A DNA stretch of 28,931 bases from an uncultured Bacteroidales bacterium (GCA_910585445.1 CAJUEK010000031.1:1-28931), one strand, 5' to 3'; positions 1-8,595 are shown, counted from the first letter of the stretch. Numbers and translations: made by a program. Notes: a model not told the origin generated them from the sequence alone.

Positions 1-1
1 C

Positions 2-2272
2 TTTGCCATTAATGCCGTAGGAACAGCTTACAGTACGAATCAGGAATCTTTCACTACTGTTGCAACTCTGCCGGCGGTGTCGATGTATAGCGTTGACAAT
101 CTGAATGCCGATAATAAGACGGCAATATTACATGGTTCAATTGATTCTCCAGGTGATCCAGCGTATGAGGAGAGAGGATTTGTGTATTGTAAAGATAAGA
201 ACACACCGACTCTAAGCGATAAATATGTTAAAGTTTCCGGAACAGAGAAAGGTACATATGAAATCCAAATATCCAATCTAGAGCTTAATTCAGTTTACCA
301 TGCTCGGGCATACGCGAAAAATGATGGAGGAGTAGCATATAGCGAGGTTTCAGTAGCATTCTCTCTATCAGGCACATCACCTGAAGTCAGCATAGCAGAA
401 GTAACTGACATAAATTTAGCTAATTTAACTGCCATATTCCATGGCTCAGTTGATGTTGTAGGTTCACCAAGATTCACCGAAAAAGGCTTCGTTTACAGTG
501 ATGTGAATAAAGTTCCGACAATGAGTGATAAGGTTGTCAATGTCACAGGGACCTCCGCCGGGTCGTACTATGCGAATGTCACAGGACTCGCCCTAAACAA
601 GACATACTATATCCGCACTTATGCAAGGAATGAATCAGGCATAGTCTATAGCGAGAATACTGAAACATTCTCAACCATCCCGACCAAACCGACTGTGACG
701 ATGAGGGCAGTGAGCAACGTGGACAGGACAAAATTGTCTGCTCTTCTTCAAGGCAATATCGACTCTGAAGGAAATCCCGTTTATACGGAGAAAGGCTTTG
801 TGTATAGCGCAACTAATCCAACACCATCATTGAATGATTTGTCCGTCAAGGTGCCTGGTGCAACTTTAGGATCTTATGAAATTACGCTGACCAACCTTTC
901 TCTTGGTAACACGTACTATGTCAGAGCATATGCAGCCAATGCAGGAGGGACATCATATAGTTCAGAAACGTTAGAATTTGATTTGAAAGGGACAACTCCT
1001 GTAGTTTCTGTCAGTGAAACAGACAATATAAATCTGTCTGCATTGACCGCAACCCTGCACGGTTCAGTCGATGAGGTCGGATATCCTGCAATAACCGAGA
1101 AAGGCTTTGTCTATAGCGACGTGAACAATGTCCCGACAATAGGTGATAAGGTTGTCAATGTCACAGGGACCTCCGCCGGTTCATACTATGCGAATGTCAC
1201 GGGACTCGCCCTAAACAAGACATACTATGTTCGCACTTATGCAAGGAATGAATCCGGTATAGTCTATAGCGCTAAGGCTGCAACATTCTCTACTATCCCG
1301 ACTAAGCCGACTGTGACGATGAGGACGATTGGTGCTGTTGATTTTTCAGAGATGTCTGTAACTTTTCAAGCGTCCATTGACAATCTCGGTACGCCATCTT
1401 ACACTGAAAAAGGATTTGTATACAGCGCAGCAAACAGTAATCCGTCCTTAGAAAATGGAAATGTGAAAAAAGTAGATGGTACTGTATTAGGTTATTTTGA
1501 AACCATGGTAAACGGACTTGAATATAACAAAACATATTATGTAAAGGCGTATGCAACAAACCCGGGAGGCACATCCTATAGTAACGTAGTGGCTTTCAAT
1601 ACGAATGAAACACTTCCGATTATCACAACAGATGAGCCGACTAATGTTGATGTTGACAATCTGAAGTGTGTACTTCATGCTACAATTTCCGACAAAGGGA
1701 TACCAGCTTATACAGAACGAGGCTTTGTTTTAAGTACGGAATATGAAGAGCCGACAATATATGATACGAAGATTGTAGTTTCAGGAAACGGGGTCGGTTC
1801 ATATGAATACAGATTGACAGATTTCGCAACTGACAAAGTGACTTATATAAGGGCATATGCAAATAGCCCCAAAGGAACAGCTTATGGTGAGACAAAGGTT
1901 CTATTTATGCCAGATTTTCTCGATAAAGGTGACTATATAATATTAGCTCACTTAGGCATAGCGGTGCAAAAGAAGGACGTTGGGAGAGGTCCATGGAGTA
2001 GCATGAAAAGATTATGCGAGAACTCGGTCGTAGGTGGATATACTGACTGGAGGCTACCTACCATTGACGAGCTTGCATCATTATATGAATTGAGGGTTCA
2101 AATTGGTAACTTTAAAACAACTAATGAAGATGGTCGTTATTGGACGAGCCTAGTAGTTTCCACGGTTTACGGGGATTCTTATCATTATATTGATTTTTTT
2201 AATGGCGAAGAACTATCAGGCTCCGGAAATGCATTATATAACGTCCGCGCCGTCCGCACACTGACAAAATAA
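2..2272 (+). CDS. Secreted/surface repeat protein with Lcl_C (DUF1566)-like C-terminal domain, 5' end outside window
   Basis: The frame is open from base 2 with no stop, and the first 26 codons look like the tail of another repeat unit, so the start lies upstream. A GTG at 77 is only an internal codon. Six units of exactly 103 residues follow; each carries a core like EKGFVYS, a GSY turn and a Y-hydrophobic-RAYA strand, as in fibronectin-III-like beta domains. The last 110 residues hold WRLPTIDEL, a WTS motif and a closing VRAVR, the signature of the Lcl_C/DUF1566 family often found at the end of Bacteroidota surface proteins. Function is unknown; binding or adhesion is inferred from architecture only. 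The next gene starts 48 bases downstream. Family call fairly sure, function unsure. Confidence 0.85.
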   Translation, partial: FAINAVGTAYSTNQESFTTVATLPAVSMYSVDNLNADNKTAILHGSIDSPGDPAYEERGFVYCKDKNTPTLSDKYVKVSGTEKGTYEIQISNLELNSVYHARAYAKNDGGVAYSEVSVAFSLSGTSPEVSIAEVTDINLANLTAIFHGSVDVVGSPRFTEKGFVYSDVNKVPTMSDKVVNVTGTSAGSYYANVTGLALNKTYYIRTYARNESGIVYSENTETFSTIPTKPTVTMRAVSNVDRTKLSALLQGNIDSEGNPVYTEKGFVYSATNPTPSLNDLSVKVPGATLGSYEITLTNLSLGNTYYVRAYAANAGGTSYSSETLEFDLKGTTPVVSVSETDNINLSALTATLHGSVDEVGYPAITEKGFVYSDVNNVPTIGDKVVNVTGTSAGSYYANVTGLALNKTYYVRTYARNESGIVYSAKAATFSTIPTKPTVTMRTIGAVDFSEMSVTFQASIDNLGTPSYTEKGFVYSAANSNPSLENGNVKKVDGTVLGYFETMVNGLEYNKTYYVKAYATNPGGTSYSNVVAFNTNETLPIITTDEPTNVDVDNLKCVLHATISDKGIPAYTERGFVLSTEYEEPTIYDTKIVVSGNGVGSYEYRLTDFATDKVTYIRAYANSPKGTAYGETKVLFMPDFLDKGDYIILAHLGIAVQKKDVGRGPWSSMKRLCENSVVGGYTDWRLPTIDELASLYELRVQIGNFKTTNEDGRYWTSLVVSTVYGDSYHYIDFFNGEELSGSGNALYNVRAVRTLTK
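80..1933 (+). repeat. Six in-frame 309-bp tandem repeats within the surface protein gene
   Basis: Unit starts are at 80, 389, 698, 1007, 1316 and 1625, each exactly 309 bases apart, so all units encode 103 residues. Similarity alternates: unit 2 resembles unit 4 and unit 3 resembles unit 5, giving a 618-base super-period. The stretches around 530-610 and 1148-1228 are nearly identical at DNA level, which points to recent duplication or gene conversion. The partial unit at 2-79 shows that the array continues upstream. Confidence 0.9.
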
Positions 2273-2320
2273 CAAGACAATATCAACCAACATTATTTCA
2301 ACATTCAAATCAAAATCATC

Positions 2321-2941
2321 ATGAAAAAAACATTGGTTTTCGCAGCAGTTGCTGCGCTTCTTACATTGACATCTGTTAATGTTTCCTATGCACAGTCCAA
2401 ACAGGACCTTAAAACGGCAAAAAGCAGAGCAAAAGAGCTTGCGAAAGAGGGGTGGATGTGTGAATCCAGTGAAGGGATGTCAGCAGGTTTTGCCTATATG
2501 TTCGGCAAAAAGCACAACGGAGATTATCAGGAGTTCGTTTCTGACGGAAATGGCAAATCTGTCAATTCCGCCAAGGCAAAGGCAAGAAATAATGCAATCA
2601 ATGAGTATGTGGAATATTCAAAGAGCATTGTGAAAGCAAGAATCAATACTGAACTTAATGACGTGGCGGGAGAAGAGCAGGAGAATTATATAGGCGCATA
2701 TGAACGCCTGATTGTAAAGGAACTCCAGGATAGAATCTTCCACGCCCCAGATGTCGTTCTGTATAAGGAAGGATACAATGTCCGCCTGTATTATCTTATT
2801 GATAATAATGCTGCCGAGAAGGCTGTCAGAAATGCAATGAAACAGGCCGCGGAAGAGTCCGGAATGGCACATGACCACGCAGAAGGTATCAGTGGGTTCA
2901 TCAACTCAGGTCTTGAGTCATTGAAAGATTTCGGCAAGTAA
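2321..2941 (+). CDS. Small secreted protein of unknown function
   Basis: This is a 206-residue protein with a clear Sec signal peptide: MKK, a hydrophobic stretch, then a likely cut after SYAQ near residue 25. The mature part is charged and mostly helical in character, with a segment rich in Ala, Lys and Asn around residues 85-110 and a C-terminal helix rich in Ala and Glu. No cysteine lipobox and no catalytic motif is visible. It weakly recalls LPP20-type secreted proteins, but I cannot assign a family. Its stop codon shares one base with the next start (TAATG), so it is probably translationally coupled to the DUF5683-like gene. The ATG was chosen because it gives the signal peptide directly. 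Confidence 0.8.
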   Translation: MKKTLVFAAVAALLTLTSVNVSYAQSKQDLKTAKSRAKELAKEGWMCESSEGMSAGFAYMFGKKHNGDYQEFVSDGNGKSVNSAKAKARNNAINEYVEYSKSIVKARINTELNDVAGEEQENYIGAYERLIVKELQDRIFHAPDVVLYKEGYNVRLYYLIDNNAAEKAVRNAMKQAAEESGMAHDHAEGISGFINSGLESLKDFGK

Positions 2942-3774
2942 TGGTCCGCAATTTTCGATTGTCATATTTGGTACTCGTGATGGTTTTCGCGAGTACCATT
3001 CTTAATGCCCAGAACGCTTCGGATAAGATTAAGCCGAAATGGATGAGGCAATTGCCAAATTCACCGCGTGTCTCATATATCTTTTCAACCACAGTATCTT
3101 CCGGAAGAAATCTGGATGAACTGAGAGTGAAAAATATGTCTGACTTCGTTGCTGATTTGGGATTTGAAAAGGGTGCTGTCGCAGTAACTGATTATTCGTC
3201 ATCTGAATACGAACATTCAATCAGCAAGAATGGTGTGACCAGAGATTTCGCCGAAAGCACCTTTTCTGTAAAAACTTCTATAAAAGGTGAACCGGTCTCA
3301 TTCAATGCAAAAGTGGTTGACGAATACTGGCAGCGTCTTGATTCCGGCGAATATCTGCTGACACGGCTATACGCAAGGGGGCCGGCAGGAAGCAAGGTCG
3401 AATTCGACAATTTCGTCAAGACCGATAAATATGGCTTTGCAGACAACTGGAGGGCAATCATACCGGGATGGGCACAAATGCACAAAGGTTCTTACCTTAA
3501 AGGAGGATTGATTGCAGGCGGAGCTGTGTCATTAGCGGGAGGAGCTGTCTTCTGCGGATTGACACGCAAGGATTATCTCTCAAAAATGGCCAATACGCAC
3601 AGTTCTTCAGTGAAACAGCAATATATCACGACTGCCAACAATATGGCAACCGGGATGTATTGCTGCCTTGGTGGATTTGCCGCTCTGTATATATACAACA
3701 TTGTCGATGCATTTGTAGCACCGGGCGCAAGAAGAATCGTAGTAACAGGCCGGGGAGTTGCCATTAATTTCTGA
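2941..3774 (+). CDS. Exported membrane protein with DUF5683-like C-terminal region
   Basis: The protein has 277 residues and an N-terminal signal sequence ending near LNAQ. A soluble region of about 140 residues follows. The C-terminal part contains PGWAQMHKGSYLKGG followed by a Gly/Ala-rich hydrophobic segment, a polar loop, and a second hydrophobic segment (YCCLGGFAALYIYNIVDAF). The PGxxQ-x-x-x-G-x-x-x-KG pattern before paired membrane helices is typical of DUF5683 proteins of Bacteroidota, whose biochemical role is not known. It overlaps the upstream stop by one base and lies three bases before the next gene, so it is the middle member of a tight three-gene unit. Confidence 0.75.
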   Translation: MVRNFRLSYLVLVMVFASTILNAQNASDKIKPKWMRQLPNSPRVSYIFSTTVSSGRNLDELRVKNMSDFVADLGFEKGAVAVTDYSSSEYEHSISKNGVTRDFAESTFSVKTSIKGEPVSFNAKVVDEYWQRLDSGEYLLTRLYARGPAGSKVEFDNFVKTDKYGFADNWRAIIPGWAQMHKGSYLKGGLIAGGAVSLAGGAVFCGLTRKDYLSKMANTHSSSVKQQYITTANNMATGMYCCLGGFAALYIYNIVDAFVAPGARRIVVTGRGVAINF

Positions 3775-3777
3775 CAT

Positions 3778-5268
3778 ATGAGACGTATCATTTCCTGCTT
3801 CATCATATTATCTATTGGACTGCTATCAGCTTATTCTCAGAATTACGATGGCTATTTATCCGATGCGCTTGATGAATATGACGTATATAAAAAGGATGCC
3901 TTAACTGAGTATGAGAAATATCGTGCTGAGGCAAATGCGGAATTTGCGCAATATATGCGTGAGGCATGGGAAAAGACAAATTATGAACAGCCTATACAGC
4001 CTATAAGGATTGTTCCTTCCGTGCCGCCGGCAGTGTTTCCTGATTTTGATGATCTGGATTTTCCAGGAGATAATGAAATCCCATTTGCAGATGACCTTAT
4101 ATTCGACTGGGATGATGAAAAACCTTTGCTTATACCTTTGATTGAACCTGTAAGGAATCCTGAATCGAAAATCATCCGGACGTATTTATATGGTACAGCT
4201 TGCGAACTTCATCTTGGTCCGCAAGAAAAAATTCGCATGAAGGGTTCTTCGGAAAAAGAGGCGGCTGACATGTGGGAGGAGCTGTCATCGTCGGATTATG
4301 ATGAGCTCCTATACGACTGTCTTGCAATACGTTCAGAAAAGAATCTGTGTGACTGGGCGTATTATCGCTTGACACAGTCTGTCTCACAGACTATATTTGG
4401 TTATAGCAATGAAGCCGTAGTTATGACTGCATTCCTCATGAATCAGTCAGGCTACCGTACCCGTCTGAGCCGGGGCGATGATGAGCGGATGCATTTGCTG
4501 CTTGCGTTTGATGATGATATTTTCAACACAATTTATTATACAATAAACGGTGTGCATTATTATCTTACAGACAAGAGCGACCCTGAGAGCCTGTATATCT
4601 TCAAACATGAATTTCCTCAGGAAAGAGCGCTCAGCCTGTCGATAACCAAAGAAATACTGCTTGATGAGGATTTCACTTCAGTTATACATTTGAAATCCCG
4701 GAGATATCCGCAACTGGATGCCGAACTGGTTTTTAATAAAAATCTGTTGGACTTATATAGTGATTATCCGCATCCATACAAACGTGGTAATAAATATTCA
4801 AGCTGGGCATTCTACGCTGGTACAGAATTAAGCATGCAGATCAAAGAAATGTTGTATCCAGTCCTTATCCGGTGCATAGCCGGCAAAACGCAGGAAGAAG
4901 CTGCAAATATGCTTATTAATTTTGTCCAAACAGCTTTCTCGTATAAGACTGATGATGACTATTGGGGATATGAAAGATCGTTTTTTCCAGAAGAGACGCT
5001 GTTTTACCCGTTCTCTGATTGCGAGGATAGGGCAATATTGTTTACAAGACTGATACGCGACATTCTGGGGCTGGATGCAATATTATTGTACTACCCGGGA
5101 CATATTGCCGCTGCCGTGGAATTTTCTGAAAACATACCTGGAGATTACCTCGTATTTGACAACGGAAGACGCTTCCTTGTCTGCGATCCGACATACATTA
5201 ACGCAAATGTCGGAATGACCATGCCAGGGATGGATAATGCCTCGGCTATCGTCATACGGCTGTCATAA
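3778..5268 (+). CDS. Secreted protein with transglutaminase-like C-terminal domain
   Basis: The protein has 496 residues. A signal peptide (residues 1-20, ending AYSQ) is followed by a charged helical stretch at 25-66 with Tyr and Glu recurring about every 7-11 residues, then an acidic proline-rich linker at 70-125. The C-terminal part contains DCEDRA (Cys415), YYPGHIAAAV (His442) and CDPTY (Asp470). The order and spacing fit the Cys-His-Asp triad of the transglutaminase/cysteine protease-like fold. This suggests proteolysis, amide cross-linking or a non-catalytic relative; the substrate is unknown. It ends the three-gene unit and faces the TonB receptor gene across a hairpin. The fold call is an inference from motifs. 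Confidence 0.75.
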   Translation: MRRIISCFIILSIGLLSAYSQNYDGYLSDALDEYDVYKKDALTEYEKYRAEANAEFAQYMREAWEKTNYEQPIQPIRIVPSVPPAVFPDFDDLDFPGDNEIPFADDLIFDWDDEKPLLIPLIEPVRNPESKIIRTYLYGTACELHLGPQEKIRMKGSSEKEAADMWEELSSSDYDELLYDCLAIRSEKNLCDWAYYRLTQSVSQTIFGYSNEAVVMTAFLMNQSGYRTRLSRGDDERMHLLLAFDDDIFNTIYYTINGVHYYLTDKSDPESLYIFKHEFPQERALSLSITKEILLDEDFTSVIHLKSRRYPQLDAELVFNKNLLDLYSDYPHPYKRGNKYSSWAFYAGTELSMQIKEMLYPVLIRCIAGKTQEEAANMLINFVQTAFSYKTDDDYWGYERSFFPEETLFYPFSDCEDRAILFTRLIRDILGLDAILLYYPGHIAAAVEFSENIPGDYLVFDNGRRFLVCDPTYINANVGMTMPGMDNASAIVIRLS

Positions 5269-5339
5269 GCACTCTGCTTTTGACAGCAATAATCATTGTG
5301 TACTTGTCAAACCGCTGCAGACTTAAAAACATATTATAA

Positions 5340-5373
5340 TTTTGCGATTCCCCTGTTTCGGGGAACCGCAAAA
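5340..5373. terminator. Hairpin between convergent genes, probable bidirectional terminator
   Basis: A 14-bp stem with one mismatch (TTTTGCGATTCCCC against CGGGGAACCGCAAAA) encloses a 6-base loop at 5354-5359. It sits between the end of the transglutaminase-like gene and the end of the TonB receptor gene. The A/T bases of the stem give U-rich 3' ends in both directions. Confidence 0.65.
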
Positions 5374-5403
5374 TGGCAATCAGACTATTGTAAATTGCTG
5401 ACC

Positions 5404-7434
5404 TTACCTGATAAGCACAACAACCCCGGCAGTAGCCCAGACGCCAGGCATGTAGATGCCGCCGAAATCGCAGTAGCGGGTGTTGGTGGCGTTGGTCACG
5501 TCTATGTAGAGTTGCAGTTTCCGGAAATCGCAGCTGAGGCGCATGTCGAGCAGGAAATACGGGGCGAAATCTTTCTTGGTCACTATCATGACGCCGTTTT
5601 CGTCACGTATCGGCTGATTGTCTTCCCCGAACTCATATTCATTATATGAGCCGAACCTGTCATAGACAGAGCCTGTCACAACGAAATTTATCCTGCGCAG
5701 GAAAGCGAAATGGGCGCTCAGGGCGGCTTTGTGACGCATGTAGTCCTGTGCGGAGGAAATCTTCATTTTGCTTTCCATGCTGCTGTCGATGAATCCGTAT
5801 GAGGCCTTTATCCTGCGAAGGAATCCGGTCTCGCGGAAATATTCTCCGCTCAGTTCAACTCCGGCAACGTGCATCCTGGACTGCTGTTCGCTGTGCCATA
5901 CGCTTGTGTAATGCTTGTCTCCTACCGTGAGCTCATCGCGCCACACCCATGCTATCAGGTCGCGGTTGTCCCTGAAATATGCATGTGCGCCTGTCCGCCA
6001 GCTGCCGCGCTTCCAAGAGAAATCGAGGCTATAGGTAATTGCCTTTTCCGGCACAAGGTCAAGGTTGTTTATCTGGGCCTTGGACGTATAATACAGGTCT
6101 GTGAAGGTAGGCAGCCTCATGGACTGGCCTGCAGATGCCTTGATGCTTATCCCGTCAGCCGGGTAGCAGCCGACGGCCGCACTCCAGAGAGCCGCTGTCC
6201 CGTAAGGCGTGAAGCTTGCGCCGCCGGTTGCGGAAATGTCGAACATGTCCCAGCGTTTGGCATGCCTGAGATAGGCGTTGACGGTGTTGCGTGATTTTGC
6301 GCATTTGTATTTCCCGTCTGCTCCTGCCGGGGAGGGGAGAGGGTCGCCGAGATTGGACGAGAATATGTGATTGTATGTCCAGTCCGTTCCGATTGTCGTA
6401 ATGCCGGCTGCCCATGAGACGTTTGCGCGTACCTCAGCACCTGCGTTGTCGGTGTTGTGCCAGTTTGACGGCGTGCCCCGTGTCCAGTCGTACCTGTCGA
6501 AATTCTTCCTGTATGACATTGAGGCGGTGATTCCCCATATTCCGAATCCGGCTGACCAGCGCAATGAGGCGAGAAATGTGGATGTCTCCTCATATTGGTC
6601 GGGGTTGTATGCGGCATAGAAACCGTTGGAGCCGAAGGCCCTTTTCTGCGCCCCGGCCTGGAAATCGAAATGTCCGCTTGCTGATGTTCCTCCCTGAACC
6701 CGGACGAATGCGTTATAGTTCCGGTAGTCGGTGTTGTAACGGTATCCGTCGCTGTTCCTGTAGGATGCGGATGCAAACAAGTTTGCGTTGTCGGCAGTGT
6801 ATGCTCCCGACAGTCCTGCGTACATGTAGCCGAATTGGCCTGCCGATATTTCGGATCTGAGATACTTGGGGAGCAGCCCGGCCGTACTGATGTTGACGGC
6901 TCCGCTCAGGGCACCTGCTCCGGGAATCCCGTCCACAAGTGAGATTCCTGACACCGATTCGATGTCAATCGGCAGTGAGTGGCTCTGGTGGCCTGTCCTT
7001 GCGTCTGTGAAATTGATGCCGTTGAGCAGCACCATTGTCTGGTCAAAGTTTCCTCCCCGCACTTCCATGTCCGCCTGGGCTCCTTTTCCTCCTCTTTCCC
7101 TGATGTCAACGGACGGAAGCAGGCGCAGGGCAGATTCGTATGTCTGCAGGGGCGCCGCGGCTTCCCGCGACCTGTTGTAAAGAGGTGTCTGCGGCAGAGG
7201 GCTCCTGGTCGTCACCGGTGGAGATGACGTGACCACGGATTCCTTCAGGGCTGTAGAGCGGGTTGAGTCGATGTGTACCGACCCTTTCTTGTCCGCTCCA
7301 GTGAGCACCGCAGAGGAAATCATGGACATGGCAACGGAAAGGACGCAGATTTTAATCTCGCGGTGCATTGATGCGAAGGCAGACCAGCCTTTGCGGTTCC
7401 ACCGTGAGAAGTGGATGATTCCACGTCTTTTCAT
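5404..7434 (-). CDS. TonB-dependent outer membrane receptor
   Basis: About 676 residues from the chosen start. A hydrophobic export segment lies at about residues 28-46, a possible TonB box (ESVVTS) near 65-70, and a plug domain at about 90-184 with DMEVRGG, VLLNGI and PGAGALSGAVNIST. A 22-stranded-type barrel rich in alternating aromatic and polar residues follows, ending at NATNTRYC and a final strand. There is no N-terminal carboxypeptidase-like domain and no SusD partner next to it, so it resembles BtuB or siderophore receptors more than SusC. The ligand cannot be read. Starts at 7449, 7440, 7434 or 7368 are possible; 7368 gives the most compact signal peptide. Longer forms would run into birA. 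Confidence 0.85.
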   Translation of the reverse strand: MKRRGIIHFSRWNRKGWSAFASMHREIKICVLSVAMSMISSAVLTGADKKGSVHIDSTRSTALKESVVTSSPPVTTRSPLPQTPLYNRSREAAAPLQTYESALRLLPSVDIRERGGKGAQADMEVRGGNFDQTMVLLNGINFTDARTGHQSHSLPIDIESVSGISLVDGIPGAGALSGAVNISTAGLLPKYLRSEISAGQFGYMYAGLSGAYTADNANLFASASYRNSDGYRYNTDYRNYNAFVRVQGGTSASGHFDFQAGAQKRAFGSNGFYAAYNPDQYEETSTFLASLRWSAGFGIWGITASMSYRKNFDRYDWTRGTPSNWHNTDNAGAEVRANVSWAAGITTIGTDWTYNHIFSSNLGDPLPSPAGADGKYKCAKSRNTVNAYLRHAKRWDMFDISATGGASFTPYGTAALWSAAVGCYPADGISIKASAGQSMRLPTFTDLYYTSKAQINNLDLVPEKAITYSLDFSWKRGSWRTGAHAYFRDNRDLIAWVWRDELTVGDKHYTSVWHSEQQSRMHVAGVELSGEYFRETGFLRRIKASYGFIDSSMESKMKISSAQDYMRHKAALSAHFAFLRRINFVVTGSVYDRFGSYNEYEFGEDNQPIRDENGVMIVTKKDFAPYFLLDMRLSCDFRKLQLYIDVTNATNTRYCDFGGIYMPGVWATAGVVVLIR

Positions 7435-7469
7435 TGTCATTCTGTTCATGAAATGATGGTTTTGGTTAA

Positions 7470-7504
7470 ACAAAAAATACGCGTCTTCCTTTCGGAAAAA
7501 CGCG
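7470..7504 (-). terminator. Terminator-like hairpin between birA and the TonB receptor
   Basis: Reading the - strand, a roughly 10-bp stem (CGCGTTT..CC against GGAAGACGCG, one bulged T and one G-T pair) closes on a GAAA tetraloop and is followed by TATTTTTTGTTT. This is a good rho-independent terminator for birA transcripts. Its outer end touches the -7 box at 7505-7512. Confidence 0.6.
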
Positions 7505-7512
7505 CAAATATA
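7505..7512 (-). promoter_or_regulatory. Bacteroidales -7 box (TATATTTG) for the TonB receptor gene
   Basis: On the - strand, TATATTTG matches the Bacteroidales TAnnTTTG element. A start site a few bases downstream would fall inside the left arm of the adjoining hairpin, leaving a leader of about 50-65 bases. No clear TTTG at -33 was found. Confidence 0.5.
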
Positions 7513-7534
7513 GACTTTTGATTCAGAACTGCGA

Positions 7535-8374
7535 TCACAGGATGTAGCCGATTTCCTTGAATCCGAATTCTGAGATTGTTCCATCTTCCTCTTCCACAAC
7601 GAGTTGCCCGACATCGGAGACTCCTGTTATTTTTCCGCGGAAAATCCTTGCTGAGTCTCCGGTTTCTGTCAGAATGCCCATCGGCCCTTCGTGGTGTCCG
7701 GTAGGTGTGGCCCGGTAGTCGCGGAATCGGTGGTATTCGTTTATTCTCCACAGTTGTGCAAGATACAGGAGATGGAGTTTTCCCAGTCCTCCGCTGATGT
7801 GAAGGTAGCGGTTCGTGTAACCTTTGAATATGTCCATGAACTCCTGAAGCGCCTCCCTGATGTCCAGTTCTTCAGGTGCTGACGTGCTGTCACGGGCTGT
7901 TTCAAGGGCCATTGAGGTGGGGTTGCCTGTGTCGCGGGAGAATTCCGTCTGGTTCACGTTTATGCCTATGCCGACAATGCTCCAGGCTATGCGTCCTGCC
8001 TGAAGGGAGTTTTCTATGAGCATGCCGCAGATTTTCCTGTCATTGACATATATGTCATTGGGCCATTTGATTTTCGCCTTGATGGAATGTGCCGCAAGGA
8101 AATCAACTACTGAAAGGGCAGCCATCTCGTTTATAGAGAATTGGTCATATGCCTGGAAATGGGGTCCTGTCAGGTCGTCGAATTTCAGGCAGATGCTGAA
8201 AAGAAGGTTTTTCCCGCGGGCGCTATGCCATTTGTTTCCTCTCTGTCCTTTACCGGCCGTCTGCTCCAAAGCGGCTGTGACTGACAAATTGTCAATGTCA
8301 CAAATGTGCCTTCTGAGCTCGTCATTGGTCGAATCTGTGCTGTCGAGCCATATAATGTCATGCTTCTTTGTCAT
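7535..8374 (-). CDS. birA: Biotin--[acetyl-CoA-carboxylase] ligase
   Basis: It activates biotin with ATP and attaches it to the lysine of biotin carboxyl carrier proteins in the cytoplasm. The 279-residue protein has the adenylate-binding motif GKGQRGNKW (41-49), KWPNDIYV (103-110), KICGMLIE with the expected lysine at 114, and GIGINVN. There is no N-terminal DNA-binding domain, so it is the monofunctional class and not the E. coli-type repressor. The start MTKKHDIIW at 8374 fits the family N-terminus; an upstream ATG at 8431 would add 19 basic residues lying in the repeat region. It diverges from rsfS. Confidence 0.93.
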   Translation of the reverse strand: MTKKHDIIWLDSTDSTNDELRRHICDIDNLSVTAALEQTAGKGQRGNKWHSARGKNLLFSICLKFDDLTGPHFQAYDQFSINEMAALSVVDFLAAHSIKAKIKWPNDIYVNDRKICGMLIENSLQAGRIAWSIVGIGINVNQTEFSRDTGNPTSMALETARDSTSAPEELDIREALQEFMDIFKGYTNRYLHISGGLGKLHLLYLAQLWRINEYHRFRDYRATPTGHHEGPMGILTETGDSARIFRGKITGVSDVGQLVVEEEDGTISEFGFKEIGYIL

Positions 8375-8446
8375 GGTGCGGTTTTTGATTATATGCTTGC
8401 GCTTTTGGCAAACTTGCTTGCGCTTCGGCAAAACTTACAAGCAAGC

Positions 8447-8479
8447 TTGACGTTTGCTCTCAGCTTTTGGCTATATTTG
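8447..8479 (+). promoter_or_regulatory. Upstream promoter copy for rsfS-ftsH-cdsA
   Basis: TTG at 8447-8449 and TATATTTG at 8472-8479 are separated by 22 bases, close to the Bacteroidales -33/-7 arrangement. It forms the end of repeat copy 1. Confidence 0.4.
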
Positions 8480-8529
8480 TGCTTGCGCACATATATACGC
8501 CCTGGCTTCGGCAAAACTTACAAGCAAGC

Positions 8530-8562
8530 TTGACGTTTTGCGCTCAGCTTTGGCTATATTTG
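8530..8562 (+). promoter_or_regulatory. Downstream promoter copy for rsfS-ftsH-cdsA
   Basis: TTG at 8530-8532 and TATATTTG at 8555-8562 have the same 22-base spacing as the upstream copy. Transcription would start about 25-30 bases before the rsfS ATG, so this is the more likely main promoter. Confidence 0.5.
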
Positions 8563-8595
8563 CAAACTTTTTACAAAAATAACTATATTTCGACA

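Larger units (their letters stand above)
8395..8562. repeat. Direct repeats in the birA-rsfS divergent region, two 58-bp copies with promoter boxes
   Basis: Two 58-bp copies lie at 8422-8479 and 8505-8562, differing only by two single-T length changes and one substitution. Each ends in GGCTATATTTG. Upstream, 8395-8415 and 8416-8436 form an imperfect 21-bp tandem pair beginning GCTTGCGCTT. The segment 8408-8420 (GCAAACTTGCTTG) is also partly inverted relative to 8438-8457, so a hairpin could form. Confidence 0.85.

Noticed and set aside
80..1933. Regular repeats considered as a CRISPR or satellite array
   Set aside because: The 309-bp period, continuous reading frame and protein-level conservation make it a coding domain repeat.
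6147..6776. 209-codon frame on the - strand inside the TonB receptor
   Set aside because: It lies in another frame of the receptor gene and has a Thr/His/Pro/Arg-rich composition typical of out-of-frame translation.
5404..7434. TonB receptor as a biotin importer because it lies next to birA
   Set aside because: Adjacency alone is weak, a terminator and a promoter separate the two genes, and no biotin-specific motif can be read from a barrel sequence.
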